Origin: Ectocarpus siliculosus
Taxonomy: Eukaryota; Sar; Phaeophyceae; Ectocarpales; Ectocarpaceae
Reading direction: 5' to 3'
Assembly: GCA_000310025.1 (NCBI GenBank)
Contig: FN649748.1
Coordinates: 2,965,895 to 3,029,894, forward strand
DNA: 64,000 nucleotides
In this document: positions 10,201 through 23,757 of the stretch, one piece after another
How positions within the stretch are numbered: position 1 is the first letter of the stretch
Layout: every line of letters starts with the position of its first letter
Made by a program: the position numbers and the translations under genes
Notes under the pieces: generated by a model
The model's database searches: none
What the model was told of the DNA's origin: nothing
The model's input: only the letters and a program-made list of their open reading frames with translations

Positions 10201-13200
10201 TGCAGGCCTCGTGGCAGCCCAGTAGAGCGCCCAAGCCCGCTTGAGACCGGAGTCAGTCCCGCTCGTGCTAAGCAGGAAGTTCAGCGGTAAAAGCAATGTA
10301 AGCGACAACAAAACACCACGCAACACGTCGAAACGGTACAGGCGTTTGATATCCAATATTTCCTCCAACATGATTAGCGGTCAGTACCCAAGGATGCTTG
10401 GTGGTGATGGCCGGACAACGGCCTACTGTAGCTTTGGTGGGAACAACGGCGGCAGCAGTGCAGATAGGGTTACCAGCTCCCAGCTGTAACCATCACATGT
10501 ATGTCCCATGTACTTTACACTATGTCCAAGAGATGATGAGGGTAAAATCGACAACGTCTGCGAGCAACAACCGCTCATTCGCGAAGACTTGTTTTTCGTA
10601 ACTCTTCGAGTTCATTGGATTGGTTAGCGAAGCACTTGAACCTTTGGGGAGGCACGAACTGCCCTAACATGATGTTCCTGGCTGGTGGCACACTTACAGC
10701 ATTTTCTCGAACGCCTCGTTCTTCTGGATGGTGGCATAGCTCATGTACAAGACCGTGTTCCACGTGCCCTCCGCGCTCTCCACCACAGACTCCAGTCTCT
10801 GCGCCAACCATCGGGTGGCCAATATCAAACACGACATCCACATGGTATTGCTGATTGTTGTGGGTGGCGTTTTGGTGAATATCCACGATTCGAAGAAGCA
10901 TGTCGGGGAAAGCGGCGGTTCTTCGAGGGATTCCCGCGGCTGGAGAAAAAAGTACCTTTTCGCAAGCACGAGGAGGAGCAGGCTTTCGAGTGCCGTCCCC
11001 GAATCGAGACTGCGGTCGCAAGTATCATCAAATGCGTGGAATCCCGGAGAGTTTGACCGATATGTGGCAAAGGTTCGGTTTGGCCACGGGGTCGACAATT
11101 TTGGAAAACCCATATCTGCTGGTGGAATCGGCCGCGTGGAGATAGTTTGTACTCCACAGGCTTTTTGTGCATGCATCCTGTCGCGAACAAGGACCCTCAC
11201 AACACACAAGCAAACCTCAACGTCTGTGGACCGCGAGGTCCGCTCGCGTGTTGTGATGGATGAAACGTTAGAGCACGCGGTTCGTTGAAACGTTGAGACT
11301 TAAAAACAAAAATTGCGCCGAGGAAAGACATATGACGCCCTGTGGTATCAGACGCCAGTCTCCGAAGGCATGCCTTCTTTATCATTCAGCGTTGTTGGCA
11401 ATCCCTCTATTTAGTTAGCCCGGCAGCATTAACTCCTTTCCCAATTTCATTAACAACCTACTATCTGAACACCGCGGTGTTAACGTTCTTGTTTAACAGA
11501 TCCTCCCTCTCTTGACTACATAAGTGTCTTTTGTCGTCCACGTCACATTTTTCATGCACACTGTATCCGGTCATTGGCGGGGTACGTACATGGTAAGTTG
11601 CACCTCATCGCTAGACTGGAGATCGCCAAGCATAAAGCTCCACGAAAACAACACCGACATCGAGAAAACGTCGACCGTGAGATCAACAACAACAGCAAAT
11701 ATTCGCTGATGGAGCCGGATGATGGAGGCCTTGAACGCACCTGATCCCACTCTTCCTGGCAGAACTGGGCGTCACGAACAAACTCTGTGATCGCCGTCAC
11801 AGGGATGTTCTAACCAATGCGGTTGTGGTGAATCCCCGTCGGCATGCCGTAGGACCATCAGGTCAGGGAGGGAACGGGCAATGGAGCAAGGAAGAAGAGT
11901 AGTTGTCAATTTCAACTGCTCTTGGCCTTGTGATGGCCAATCTAATATTCGATCGTGCAAAGCAGGTGCCGTGCACGATAGGTGAATGCTCGTGATATGT
12001 AGAGTCCCTTGTGTTGTGATGTTGGCACCCTATGAAATCTCTTGCTTTTAACACCAAGCTACCACCACTATGCTACCATTGTAGCTGGAGGTCGCAGCAG
12101 TTTTTCATGTCCAAATAATGTTTTTCCGTGTTCCTACTGTATGAATATTCCCACGTTTCGTTTACCTGAATCCCATGGATGTATTCCACATTGTCACCGA
12201 ACCACGTCGTGTAGTCCACTTTGCTTTCAAAGAAGATCCCTGTCACCTGAAAAAGAAGAGAAATAATTATACGGCCTCGTCAACAAGTACTGATGTGTTC
12301 CACATTCTGTTCGTTTTCTTTGTCTTGCTCGTTCGTCGTTTATGCTAATGTTTTCGCATGATTGTGTGCTGGGCCCGACATAGGCTTGCTACCTTGTTCT
12401 TGACGAAGTCGTCAGGGTGGTTTTGGTTGCTGTCTTTCAGGAGGAAGTACTCATTGATAGACCTCCTCACGACGCCCGTCTGCAGCCGGCCCAGCCCCTC
12501 GATGAAGGCGTTGCCCGTAGCGTTTCCCCACATGGTCATAGCGTAGTAGAAGTTGACATCTTCGGATGTCGATTCCTGCCGTGTAGGTTGAGTTGAGGCA
12601 CCGTAAGGTTCATGATGAACAGAACATTGCGTGCAAACAACCACAACGGAACACCACCCATATACGGGCCCACGCCCCGGGTATCAGAATAGTGACGGCG
12701 AAACAGATAGACAATGCACAAATATCAACTGGACAGATAAGGGCTCCGTCATGGTCGTTGTCGCAACATTATCCAGAACTGGGATTATCAGTAAAGAAAG
12801 CACGCGAAACGTGCTAACGCGTCAAAGTCATGTAAAGGTGCCCGTGGCGGTGTCTAGGATATGATATCCCTCCACAGTCGTTGTCAGCAGCAGCTGCGAA
12901 TGTTACAAAGCTGCCCAATCGACTACTACTTCGACAATCGGAACCTGTTGATGACATTGAGTGTGAATTGCAGCAGGATTGAATTGTTTTTTCAAAGGTG
13001 ACTTTTTTTGTGGTCGCGGGAAACTGTGTTTCTGATCGGTTCAGCTAGAAGGAAAATGTACTGGAACGTCCAGTCAGGACGGCTCTTCACCACTGTAGCA
13101 GCAACAAAACCGGTTGTCGGTAAAAACAGTTGCCCAAGAGCCATGCCAACCTGATCCTTCCCGTCGTAGGCAAAGAGGAGCCCTCTGGCCCAGCTGTGCC

Positions 13201-16200
13201 CGCTGAACCAGTCGAACGAACGGAACTGAGGGAAGTACGCGTCGGACTGCCGAAGTGACCGACATCCACGGGACGAAAATTGGGAAGATACGGAATAAAG
13301 TTTTGGTCAAGGCGACAGAAAAGTGGGAACAGTGGTCAGTAAATGTACCAGTACCGGCGCCAAAGGGGCAGAGCAACCGTTTTCCAACCAGGATCGTGAG
13401 GAATGCCGTGTGTTCTCTTGTTGAGCAATAAGGTACTGGAGCTCGCCACGCAACCTGCTTGCCCGCATCCTTGGCCAGAAAAAAGTGGGCTACTATGCAA
13501 TTCACAAATCTATCAAACACATACAGCCAATGGAAAATCGAGAGAGAATCGTCTTGGCAGTGAAATGGGTATCTGCTCTTCTTGCCTGGTCGGGGCTGTT
13601 GACGTCACGGATCAAGGTGTTGACCCAAGCGACCTTCGTGTTGTCGATCCAGCTCGGACGAAGGTAGGCCAAGACAGCGGCGACGTTTATCACGTAGGAG
13701 TAGTGGAAGTGCTGCGAGCCGTGCGTGTCGAACAGGAGGCGAGGGAGAGAGGGAGGGAAGGGCAAGACAAAAGATGAAACCGGCAGCTCTGGTGAAGATA
13801 TCACGCGATTCGTTGTCGTCATGCGAGTGTTTGCATGTAGTGGACACAGTAGTAACGCCGTTGGCTGGCAAACGATCCAGGGTGAAACTCTCGAAACCAC
13901 GCAAGTTCCACGTAGTACTAAATAACGGCGGGTATCTACAAGCACGCAATATTTATTTCTTCGCGGAATACGCTCGATGCATGTTTCTTGCTTGCACACA
14001 ATGTGTCACTCGCCACATATGTGGATGCGAACACCGCTGCATCTTGCTAAGCCCACAAAAAAAAATCGTAGTTAGTAGCACGCGCGCTTTCCCCCTCTTT
14101 GCTCACGTGGTCGTTGTAGTAGGACGCGTAGAAATCCGCTGCACCGTTCTCTTCTTCCAGCCCTTGCTCTCCGATAACACCACCCCAGACCTGTGATCCC
14201 AGCAGCGTTTACGTTTCCATCACAGGATTAGAAGTACGAAAGAGACAGAAACACATTGTTAGTTGTGGACACTGTCTCTTTTGGCCTCGTGGAATTTTGC
14301 GGATCGGCCCAAATCGATGTCGATTCGAATCACGCTTGGAGGCATCAAAACACCCGTTTAAAGGTGTCACAACCTACCGGCGATGCACCGGCTGAGGAGC
14401 TATCCGTCAACGCTCCTTTATGAAGTAAAAGCGGCAACACCCCTTGCATGGAGGTCGACAAGCTCTAGCTGTTCTACTGTGCCGCACTGCCACTGCGAAA
14501 TGGAATGATAAGGAGTGAGTATCCTCGCCAGCTGCATTTAATATACGACGACACGACAAAACGCTTACCGTGTCGTAGACAAGAGCGTTTCCGTTGGTGT
14601 GCTGCAGGTACTCGTCGAAGTTCTGTTCCACCTGGTCCAAACATGTCTCCACCAGGTCGTCCCTGCAAGCAGTGAAGGCGTATGAGTACAATCAACGAAT
14701 CTCAAGCAGTATCACTTTGTCTCCAGTGAAGCGCCGCAGACAGGGGACAACACTTTAATAAAGAGAGAAGCGGTCACATGGTCTTTGCCCCCTACCAAGC
14801 AGAACTACACAATGGGTGGCCGAATTTGTGGCGGTGATGACCACGCTGGTTGACATGTCCCAGGGTCGGCGGGTTTCCAACTGTAAGGCCTACACTCAAC
14901 GATTGATTTGAATAGCACCCGACACAGGGGCGCGGTGATGCTGAACCCCTCACCTCCCGAGCTCTGCGGCCACCAGGCATAGTTGACTGTAGGCCATCAG
15001 GTACTTGGCACCAAAGTACACGCTTCCGCCAGCCACTTCTTCTTTGTTCAGAGGAACGGCAATCTCGGCTTCCAGGTAGTAAGTAATCCATGCCCTTCAT
15101 ACGTATAACCCAATGGAGGTGTTGATGACATAGAGCGAGTGTGTTCAGAAAAGCACGACCCGCTGGAATTCTCTCGTTAATGAACCAAGGATCGGGAGCG
15201 TCGATGGTTCAACTGGCAAACCGGTCAATCGCACCGTGCAAATGATGGGCTCGAGCTCAGTATGGATGGATGGCCCTATCAACTCGAGTCGAGTCGAGTT
15301 TCCAACAACGAGTTTTGGAAAACTAGTCGGCAACGATATTTCCACTTGCCAGTTCCATGCTCCGAAAACTCGGACCCTACCAGCTAGCGCCGGGTTGAGT
15401 TCCCCACGCTCGAACAACAAGAGTTAGCCACGCCACTCGTAACAACGTGTTGCCGTTTTGTTACAAACGAGCTCACATCTGCAAAGAGTCGGTGATGCCA
15501 GACATGCTCGGGATCCACTCGAACTCGGGCAGTTCGTTCTCCGCGACAATCCAAACCGTGCCAGTGAATAGCTCCATGTCTCCCTTTGTCGGGCTGGCGA
15601 GATAGATCCCCGTCCTCTCGGCCGTGCTGCTGCGAACCTTGCTCTGGTTCGTGGCCAAAGGAGCGCACACAAAGTCGAGATTATGTCAACAAAGAAAGGT
15701 CGAAGTATGTCCGTTCTCGAGACGGTAGGGGGGCACAGATGCGACACAAGACGGGGGGGTGCCCGCATGAAAACCTTCGCTTTACCGGGGTGTGGGAACA
15801 CAAAAAACGTGAGAAAAAAACCAATCAAGATGACGATACCTGGTGATGGGGAAGGCCATAGTGGAGAAGTCCTGATCCGTCGCCAGCGGTCGTCCAATCG
15901 ATGCGGTACCTCCCTCTGTCCGTGTTGGTCTTGTGCATCCACGTCTGTACCCGTGCAAGAAAACGGTGGTGGACGAAAACATACTCCGGGAATAAGGCCA
16001 AGAAGCGCCATCAGTGACCATGACGATGGCGTGTTTGTTGGCATTACAATTACAACGCCCGAACAAGCAGCCGCAAGAGGCATCGAGGAACCGTTTAAAT
16101 CATGCCATACTCCGACACGCTAGCCAAGAACCAAACGTTGGTGTACATAATGTGTCTCACAGCCGAATTGATGAACTACAGCGCCCGGACAAGCGAAAAA

Positions 16201-19200
16201 CTTGGTGAACATCAATACTATGGCTAAATACGGTAGTTGTCGTGAGGCTGAAACTGACAAACATCGATCGCACTCTTAGGGCGCAAAACAAAACCTGAAC
16301 TAAAAAACACGACCAACCGATCCGTCGTAGGTGTCCCTCTCGAAGCGGCGACAGCAGGTCACTCACCGTGAGCTCGGCCTTGGTTGGATATGATCCGGAG
16401 TACTGGTCCAAGAGAGACACCGCATCGTCGTACTGAGAGTGGGTCTCCTCATACGGGACCCGCGTCACTCTCAGGGTGCCCGACATAGGCAGAGTTGCTT
16501 TCAGCCTGTGTTCAACGCCCCATGGTATTGTTCGCGGAAGCATAAGGATATCAACCGGACTGGGTGGGAAGGCTACAGGTACGAGGAGGAGGAAGCTAAA
16601 CAATGCGTGTGCCTCTGCAGTAGGCACGTTCAAGGCGGGTCCTTTTCTGTCCTTCCCAGTATTTCGTTCAAACAAGTCGGTGGCAATGGGAATGGTTGCA
16701 GGCAGGATTGTCGACCACATGGAAACACCGAGGACGGTGGGTGGCCTATAATTGAGGGGGGCAGGGGCACGGGGAAGGAGATGATGCAGCGTTCACCACA
16801 TCAGGGGCGTCACAACCGTGGCAGATGATTAGCACAAGCAAGCGTGGCTGTACACAAGCACGAGAAAAGACGCAGAGCAGACTCACACGCTAGGCGTGTC
16901 GTCCACAGCAGGCTCGTACTCCAGCTCCAGCGAAGTGTCGCTCGAGTAGAGGATCCAAGTGGTGAGGTCATTGAGCTCGAGCACGAACCGACCGTCACTT
17001 GATGTGTGGGTCTGGTCCGCGACTGCCTGTTTACCGCAACCAAGACATGCAGAACCGCTAAGATCAGATCAGGTTAAGGGGTCGCGCTATTTCCTCGTGT
17101 GAAATTGCTCTGGGGGGCTACTCTTGGAGAGTGGGACCCGTGTCGGGTGATGATTAGGATAGGGGCGGGGAGCACCATTTGCTTGGGTTATCACATGATC
17201 TGGAAATATCCAGGTGGGTGTTGACATCATCCACCTCTCTGCAAGAACACAGGTTCTTGACCTGAAGGTGGGTTTTCGTTAAAACCATGCACCCCAACTT
17301 GCGTGGTACTTGAAGAGCGCGAAGAAACAAAACACACAATCGGGAAACGAACGAACGAACAAACGAACGAACGAACGCATGGGGGCGTTCACGCATTGCC
17401 GAACGTTTCTTCGACGAACTCGCGGCCTTCGGTACATCTTCGCGCGTTTCTTTCCCTGAATCTAACAAGAAATAAAAACAGCGAATACCGCGCGTCATGT
17501 CGAAAAGAGCCCGAAACAAATACCCTGCGAAAGCCTAAATCGCGGCAAGAAAGCTACGCGTCGACGGAAAAAGTAAAATGCTTGAGACACGAAAAAAAAA
17601 AAGGAAAACCCCGCTTACGTTTCCGTTAACCGAGAGGATGGCGTGAATGCTCGACACCTCAGGGGTGAAATCGTCGTACATCACCGTAGCGTATGCCTGT
17701 AATTAACAGAGGAGTAGGACAAGCAGCGCGACAATAGATTAAATTGGGCCCACGAAAGGGGATCAACAAGAAAGATGAGGAGGAGGGGGAGGAGGAGGAG
17801 GGACGACAGCGAGCACCCATCATTGTCGGGAGAGAAACGTCAGACAGTAGGAAACAATAAATACGTGCGAAAATGCGTAAAACGAAAAAAAAGAAGAATC
17901 GGGGAAGATCTGTTCGTTGGCAAGGTGGAAGAATGAAACAGTTGGGGAAGCTAGGAGAAACATGGCCACCAAGATTCTTGATCAATGTGAGGTTACGATT
18001 CGAGACCGACGTGTTGAAATACGTTAAACAATCCGACTTTTGGACGATAGGTATTCGGTAAGCCTCAAGACGGAAAGACTGCAAATGAACGAACGTTGGT
18101 CGGTCTTACCATTCCTCGCACGAGCCACGTCTTCATGCTTCCATCCACCATAGCAGAAGAAAAACTGACGAATGCGGTAAACCCCTGGTCGTCGAAGTCG
18201 GTCAAAGTCGCCTCTTGGTTGGTGTGCAACTCCTGCAGCACCAGAAAGAGAGAGAAAAACGCCAATATCACAGAACAACAGTGCTCTCGATTCAGTCTCA
18301 GCCGGTGAAAGTTACATCTGGGTGTCGTTCGTGTCAATGCTGTTCCACGCAGTGGAGGTTTGCAGGTTCATCGCAGCGATTGCGTCTGGCTTGAGCGTCA
18401 AGTTGGGAGCCAAACTCTTGTCCTATGTGCGTTGGTGATGCCGGAATACACTTTTTCTTACATTTTTCCATCGTGAAACCCAAAGCAAACGAAAAGCAAC
18501 GATACATTCGCTTTGTACTGTGACCGCGTGTTTCGACGACACCTGCGTGCAGCATGGCGTCAGAAGGTAGTGGTGTTTAGCGCCGGGATCCCTTTGACGC
18601 ACATTGCCGCACATTGCCACACGGACAGACGACTTCTCCACAAGAAATAGCTTTGCCCTCCTTTTATTCGAACGTGCCGCTAGAGCCCCACACACACGTT
18701 GGCCCCCGGCATTACCAAGCCCGCATAAACCCAGACTGCCCTGCTTGCCACGCACACACCAAGCCCAACAATACATACCACAGCGCTTAGGACGATGTCC
18801 TTGGTTGTGGTAGTAGCGTACCACTCGAGGCGGTCATCCTCCGACCTCTCCCCCTCGAAAAACTTGGGATATGCCACGCTCATCCCGAACGGGTGGTCAT
18901 CGTTCACGGACACGATGTACGGCAGAGTCCACGCCGCGCGGGCGGGGCCGTCGAGCTGTTGCGACGTGTCGGCCGTTCAAGAAGCCAACAATGTCGCGCG
19001 AGAAGGCGTGCATGTGTGTTTTATTAGTGCGTGAGGTAGATGGATGGAGAGGAGGGATCAAGGGATGAGTCATGGGTAGGTCGACAGACAGAGCGAGAGT
19101 GAATCCAAGCCCAGGAACAAGCATTGTTGTTGACCGTAACAATCTGCAGCAGATCCTCAGTTGGCGTGCTCGCCGACGTATCGAGCTGTGTTCTCGGCAG

Positions 19201-19654
19201 CAGAGAAAATAAAGAGAAGGAGGTTCGTAATATCTCAAAGGAAGGAGAAGGCGAGTGAGCTATCCTGGACAAAGGGGGTATGTACCGCGGAGAATGTAGG
19301 AGGCAGGGTTCAGCTGCCTTGAGACACAATAGTTCAAGAAGAATCGGGGAGCATTTCGGAGCTTGCAACGCTTAGGCCGTCATCCGGCCAGCGGTTCCCG
19401 GCGCACTTCTTTCCTCGTGTCTGTCTTACCAGGAAGTTCGAGTAGAACTTGTTGGTTTGCAGCAAGGCCGGGCGCACGTCCCGCTCGCTCGACACGCCCG
19501 CGGGGAATACTACGTTTTCCCTGCGGTCGAAGGATGCCGGCGGTTCACCGTCAGGCAGGGCGTTCCCGCGCGGCGACGTTCTCAACCAGTTCCCCGCCTG
19601 AGCCGTCCTCGACAGGAGGGCGGCCACCAGAAGGCCGCTGGCGATGCTCAACAT
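7255..19654 (-). CDS. Secreted endo-beta-1,3-glucanase, GH81 + CBM6, 22 exons
   Basis: Exons (descending): 19654-19430, 18955-18779, 18232-18110, 17696-17619, 17026-16887, 16505-16367, 15944-15840, 15643-15477, 15094-14954, 14662-14569, 14190-14107, 13711-13586, 13246-13151, 12575-12393, 12246-12166, 11809-11741, 10798-10698, 10267-10174, 9547-9383, 9088-8977, 8682-8505, 7897-7255. Together they give 3321 nt (1106 residues) with every splice phase consistent. Residues 1-20 are a signal peptide ([20 protein letters not shown]). GH81 motifs follow in family order: [98 protein letters not shown]. By family knowledge D490 (YYND) and E566/E570 (ESTSE) are the catalytic candidates. Residues about 766-915 are a CBM6 ([51 protein letters not shown]). 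The remainder is a Ser/Thr/Pro/Glu tail. It probably hydrolyses laminarin-type beta-1,3-glucan outside the cell or in the secretory system. Exon 12 uses a GC donor. The least certain joins are exons 16-19. Confidence 0.9.
7390..7720 (-). repeat. Tandem Ser/Thr/Pro/Glu repeats in the GH81 tail
   Basis: The last exon of the GH81 gene carries about four copies of a 26-29 residue unit resembling [28 protein letters not shown]. At DNA level these are about 84-bp tandem units, recognisable on the plus strand by gacccagttgaagtgggaacc and gttggggatgtcg. Such a linker is typically O-glycosylated, flexible and variable in copy number. No GPI signal or transmembrane segment follows it. Confidence 0.85.
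9835..9900. mobile_element. 66-bp palindromic MITE with 7-bp target duplication
   Basis: A nearly perfect palindrome starts aatcggtaaat, contains tagaccatccgactagtc, is centred on aacgtt, and ends ttttaccgatt. The direct repeat acaagtt lies immediately on both sides (9828-9834 and 9901-9907), which is the footprint of a DNA-transposon insertion. It sits in the intron between exons 18 and 19 of the GH81 gene. Two related modules end the composite at 55297-55818. The duplication length (7 bp, or 8 if one terminal base is shared) would fit a hAT- or Mutator-like transposase, but none is encoded here. Confidence 0.85.
13580..13586 (-). other. GC-AG intron donor in the GH81 gene
   Basis: Exon 12 ends GACCAG and is followed by gcaaga on the minus strand. 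There is no GT within the following 40 bases that would keep the frame, and the next exon ([16 protein letters not shown]) must join here at phase 0. CAG|GCAAGA fits the known minor GC-AG class. Confidence 0.7.
17338..17378 (+). repeat. (ACGA)n microsatellite
   Basis: About ten units of acga with one acaa variant, in the intron between GH81 exons 4 and 5. Confidence 0.85.
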
Positions 19655-21603
19655 GGTGCTGCTGCTTGGCGTCGTCGGCTGTTCTACCCCGCAGGCGGTG
19701 GTGGTGTGTCGTTGCGTTTCTGAAGTTGCGCCGACGAAGAGGGCAGTTTGTCAAGGGTGCAGATTCTCCATCAACATTGACGGTGTCATTGTGGCAGCTC
19801 ACGGTCAATAGGATGTACTCTGATAGTGAACTCCGAATTCTGTTGGTGAGATCTCCTGAGGAGAGCGTTACAACGCATTTTTGACAGACGGAACAGTCGT
19901 CGTCCTGTTGGGCAATACTTTGCCGAAGGGGAGTGACGTGTGCTGTTTATCGACAACCAAAAGGGCAAACAATAACGGGTCCTTTTTTTTGCTCCAGTCT
20001 TGCAGTCCCATCGCCTGCGTGGGCTAAACTTATCACGGTCGGTAGTGACCGCGAGCGAAAAAGACGTCCGTTAAGACCTTCGCTGATGGGCCACCGACGA
20101 CTTAGAATTCTGGAACGATACCAGCGACACGCTGTGAGAGTTGGCGACTGCTCCCTACCTGAACGCCGTTATTTCCCGCGGTTGACGTACGCATCCGTGT
20201 GATTCTGTGTGTATAGTCTACAGAGCTGAAGTCGTTCTCCTGTACAAACTATCGTCCTACAGTAGTACACCTACATACATAGGTTCCAACCTTGCTGTGC
20301 TATGCTTCCCTCACATCAACCTGCGCGGCCCAACCTTTGCCCTTTCCATGTTGCACCTGGCGCGTCCATAAAGTTGATACAGCGACACCATGGGCCTGGT
20401 TTTTGCCTGGTGAGTACCAGCGAAAAACTCGAATCCATGGAAGAGTTGACCCATGCGCGATCGTTGAAAATCAAATGTTTCTTCGCATGTCACCCTCGCC
20501 CTTGCCAACCTTCCTCCATTCCTTGCGATTTACATAGACCCATCCGCGGCCAGAAAAAGCAGATAGATCATCTTCTGCTTGCTTCTTCGGACTATGCACC
20601 CCCGTGTGCACTCTTCGATGAATAGAACGCAGATTGGTTGTACATGTTATGTTGAGAGCAGTACTATGTAGTCTTCTACTCTGTAACGACCGGTAGGTTG
20701 CAATGGCGGCCTGTGTTTTCGCTAAAGCGGAGGCCGTGTTGAGTTCAATATTTTTGAACGCTGCCACCACACACAGTAGCAGATATGCCCCCGATAGTAT
20801 TACCGTTGACCGCGAAATAAAACCGCCAAGAAAAACAATTCTACCTGTCTTTTCTCCTCGATCAACTCTTTGCTGGAGACAGAACGCAAGAGCGCTCGAA
20901 GTGTGTACGCCGGAGTGAGGAAGGCAGGGAATAAATGCGCCTGGACGATCTTTCCGATCCCCGTGCAAAATACTGTACATAGATTGTACATATGATAGAA
21001 GTTTGTTTTCAGTTATCATGGCATCGTATGGGAACAATCACATCCATCCTTGCGGACTACGGCACTGTACCCGGAACCAGATGGCAACCTCCATTTTCCA
21101 ACCGTCAACATCCACCTGTAACTACTAGCTGGAATATGCATATGAATACGCATGTTGTATCGATCTGTCGTTTTCTGCTGCAGTTTTTTTTCTATCGTAC
21201 ACAGCGCCGGAACTTAACCCACGTGAGGACACTTTTCATGCTGAAGCCAATTGAGCAAATTTTTCCAGTACCCAGGCGATATGCAGTTTTTCGACCTAGG
21301 GGACACGCGGGTTGTGAACTTGGCAGATGAGATTGTATGTACTCGGAATCGGGTGAGCTATGTGAAATGTCTGGACTGGTGGTGCACAAACATGCACCAC
21401 TGATTGATTACCACCTCATCATGCCGCTTGCATTATTATCGAAGTACGACAAGACAGCGTTAAAATACGGGCGGGTGCACGACACGGCGGTGTGGACTTG
21501 CCAAGAATGATTGATGCGGGGATAATCCGCTATACGTACAAGTCGTCGAAACAACTCTGTGTATACCCAACGCCACCGAAGAAATTCCCACGCGCGCAAA
21601 ACC
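19655..21603. other. 5' flank of the GH81 gene, no gene recognised
   Basis: This contains the presumed promoter of the GH81 gene, but I cannot point to a TATA box or other element with confidence. A 188-codon minus-strand frame (21037-20471) has one hydrophobic stretch (TVILSGAYLLLCVVAAF) but no family resemblance and no supporting splice or codon pattern. Confidence 0.45.
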
Positions 21604-21675
21604 AGTACGGACATATGAAGGTACTGGGTAGAGAGAGATCGGAACGGTTTAAAATGTGAAGACAACAACAACAAT
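21604..21675 (+). mobile_element. 5'-truncated retroposon with (CAA)n tail, copy 2
   Basis: Begins gtacggacatatgaaggtac and runs through gggtagagagagatcggaac to atgtgaagacaacaacaaca. Same 3' end as copies 1, 3, 5 and 6. The tail is short (about four CAA units). Confidence 0.7.
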
Positions 21676-23718
21676 ATGGATACAAACAGTGTCATCAGGG
21701 GATAGTCTATCCGCCCACGGCTCGTCACCGGATCACTATCCAAATGGCTACGAAATGAGTAGACAGGCTTTGTAGCAGCAGCACAAGGAGCTCCGAGTCA
21801 GATAGCAGTCCACGATGGCCGATTCGAAGAAGATCGCGACTGGAACACTTGTGCTCTAAGCTGAGAGGAGCACATCAACAACAGCATATTTCATACATGT
21901 GGTTGTGGTACAGGGGCGGAGATACCTTTATCTACCGTACATATGCATACAACTTTACACACCTCGAGGGCGACAGCAATTGGCATCACGAAAAGAAGGT
22001 GCACGAACGAGAAGCTTGGAAGAAGCAGTTGCCAACCCGAACAAGATCGCGAACGGAACGTTTGTGCTACTGCTGTAGGCTGAGAGGATAAGGAGCACAC
22101 AGACAAACAGTGACTGACTGGGTTGAGGTACGGCGGAGAAACCTGCACAAGATCACCAACTCCCAGGAGGATCGCGACGTCCAACGATGGGGTTCGAACC
22201 TGTTGTAAACGCACGGTAGCACGTGAGGTGAGCAGACAGATCGTCTCCTGATGAGGCTGGTCTTGATCTCTGATCTCTGACCACTTTGTCGCTGGCGTGT
22301 GTGTGGTCGTTGTTCTGTTGGGTCGGTGGGGCACCGAACGAGAAGTCGGCGTGCTGGGACGATTGATTGTGATGGTTGTGGTTCACCGCCCTACCGTCGG
22401 GCCGATGGCCTCTCCGTGGAAAGTCACAGCAACAGTGACGTTGGAAATGTGCGCACCCCACCGCAGTTGTGAGAGGTGAGATAGCGGACCGGATCGGGCC
22501 GGTAAGTGACAATGGCAAGAGTCTGCTGCTGTTGGGGGACGGCAAGATCCGGCACAGACCACTCTGCTTTTGTGTATCGCTATGACCAAGCCAGCTCACC
22601 ACGAGTTTCCAAAACACACCCTCACATTGCAACGTGGAGGCTGTTCACATTGTGGAGCCCCGCGCTGCCTGTCACAGCTGTGAAGTGTACGCTGCACCAG
22701 CTGCGCTGCACTGTTGCCAAACAGAGCAGGTGGATCTGCGGCCCAAAAGAGAGAACCGGCGGGTGAAAAAAGTGTTCTTGTTATTTTTGGTTCTCTCTGC
22801 CTCCGACGCCAAGATTTCCCAGGTATGCATACAGTATCCATATTCAACCGTTTTCGGTGCATTGAAACAGTGCACCACCACCGAGATAGCAGTATGAGAC
22901 CACCTGCACCACGCGTTGTTGCCGTCCATCGCTTCGGGCCAACACACTTTCACGCAACAACACGAACGAATCCAGGCCGAAATGTAGCAAATAGTCTGTA
23001 GCCGTTCACCGAACAAAATTTCGACGGGTATTTTTACTTCTGTCCATAATGATCTTCGTGTGTGTGCGTCCTTCGTCTCTCCGCCACGACACATGCGTGC
23101 GCATTCCAGTGGGGAGAGTTCACTAACCCTACTGCCGTAGTATCTCATGTTTCGGCTGGAGCGGAAATAATGAAATAATGGATTCCTCTAGCGGAGATGA
23201 TCGATGAAGCCACGTGTCGTCATGGTTGTTATCCCATGCACACTGGTTGGAGCAGAAGAAAATGCATTCCTCCAGCGGAGATGACCGATGAATTTTCATG
23301 TCCGGGTCGGGGTACGTTCTTTTAGGGCACAATTCTGGATAAATGCGCTGGATGAGTGGGGGCTTTGTGAGCTGCCTTCTGAACCCAACCCTGAAGATGG
23401 GATGTGCGGGGGCGAATAAACGTACTCGTCATACTGCCTATATATGTTGGTGTGGGATGGCTATTGTAGGCGGGTTCGCAATTCGTGCGCCACCACCCCC
23501 TCATGCCATGATAATCGCTCGGCGTGTGTGTGGCCTCCCGCCTCTCCTCCACCACGATCTTGCCGCCACAAAATTGCACTACTAGTCTACATATATTATT
23601 CTACATATCTTTGGAGATAAGGTGGTGACCATACATGCAGCTTCCAACCATGCTGAACCGGTCATGTTCTGAGCGTGACTCGTATCTCCAGTAACCTCAC
23701 AATTGTCGCCTGGAAATG
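21676..23718. other. Interval without recognised genes
   Basis: I found no protein family or RNA gene. Two near-identical short stretches at about 23157-23216 and 23251-23296 (ggagcggaaataatg / ggagcagaagaaaatg, then attcctcyagcggagatgaycgatga) form a diverged local direct duplication. Confidence 0.4.

Positions 23719-23757
<39 letters not shown>

Noticed and set aside
18312-18423. Exon-like minus-strand segment ([20 protein letters not shown]) in the intron between GH81 exons 2 and 3
   Set aside because: It has a plausible acceptor and donor, but its end phase does not fit the next exon. Joining exon 2 straight to [13 protein letters not shown] restores the GH81 sequence (DIVLSAVELH) in phase.
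20471-21037. 188-codon minus-strand frame with one hydrophobic stretch
   Set aside because: No family resemblance, no conserved motif and no supporting context. Chance frames of this size are expected in 64 kb.
22153-22632. 159-codon minus-strand frame
   Set aside because: Composition is irregular with many Cys/His/Arg and no recognisable domain or splice support.
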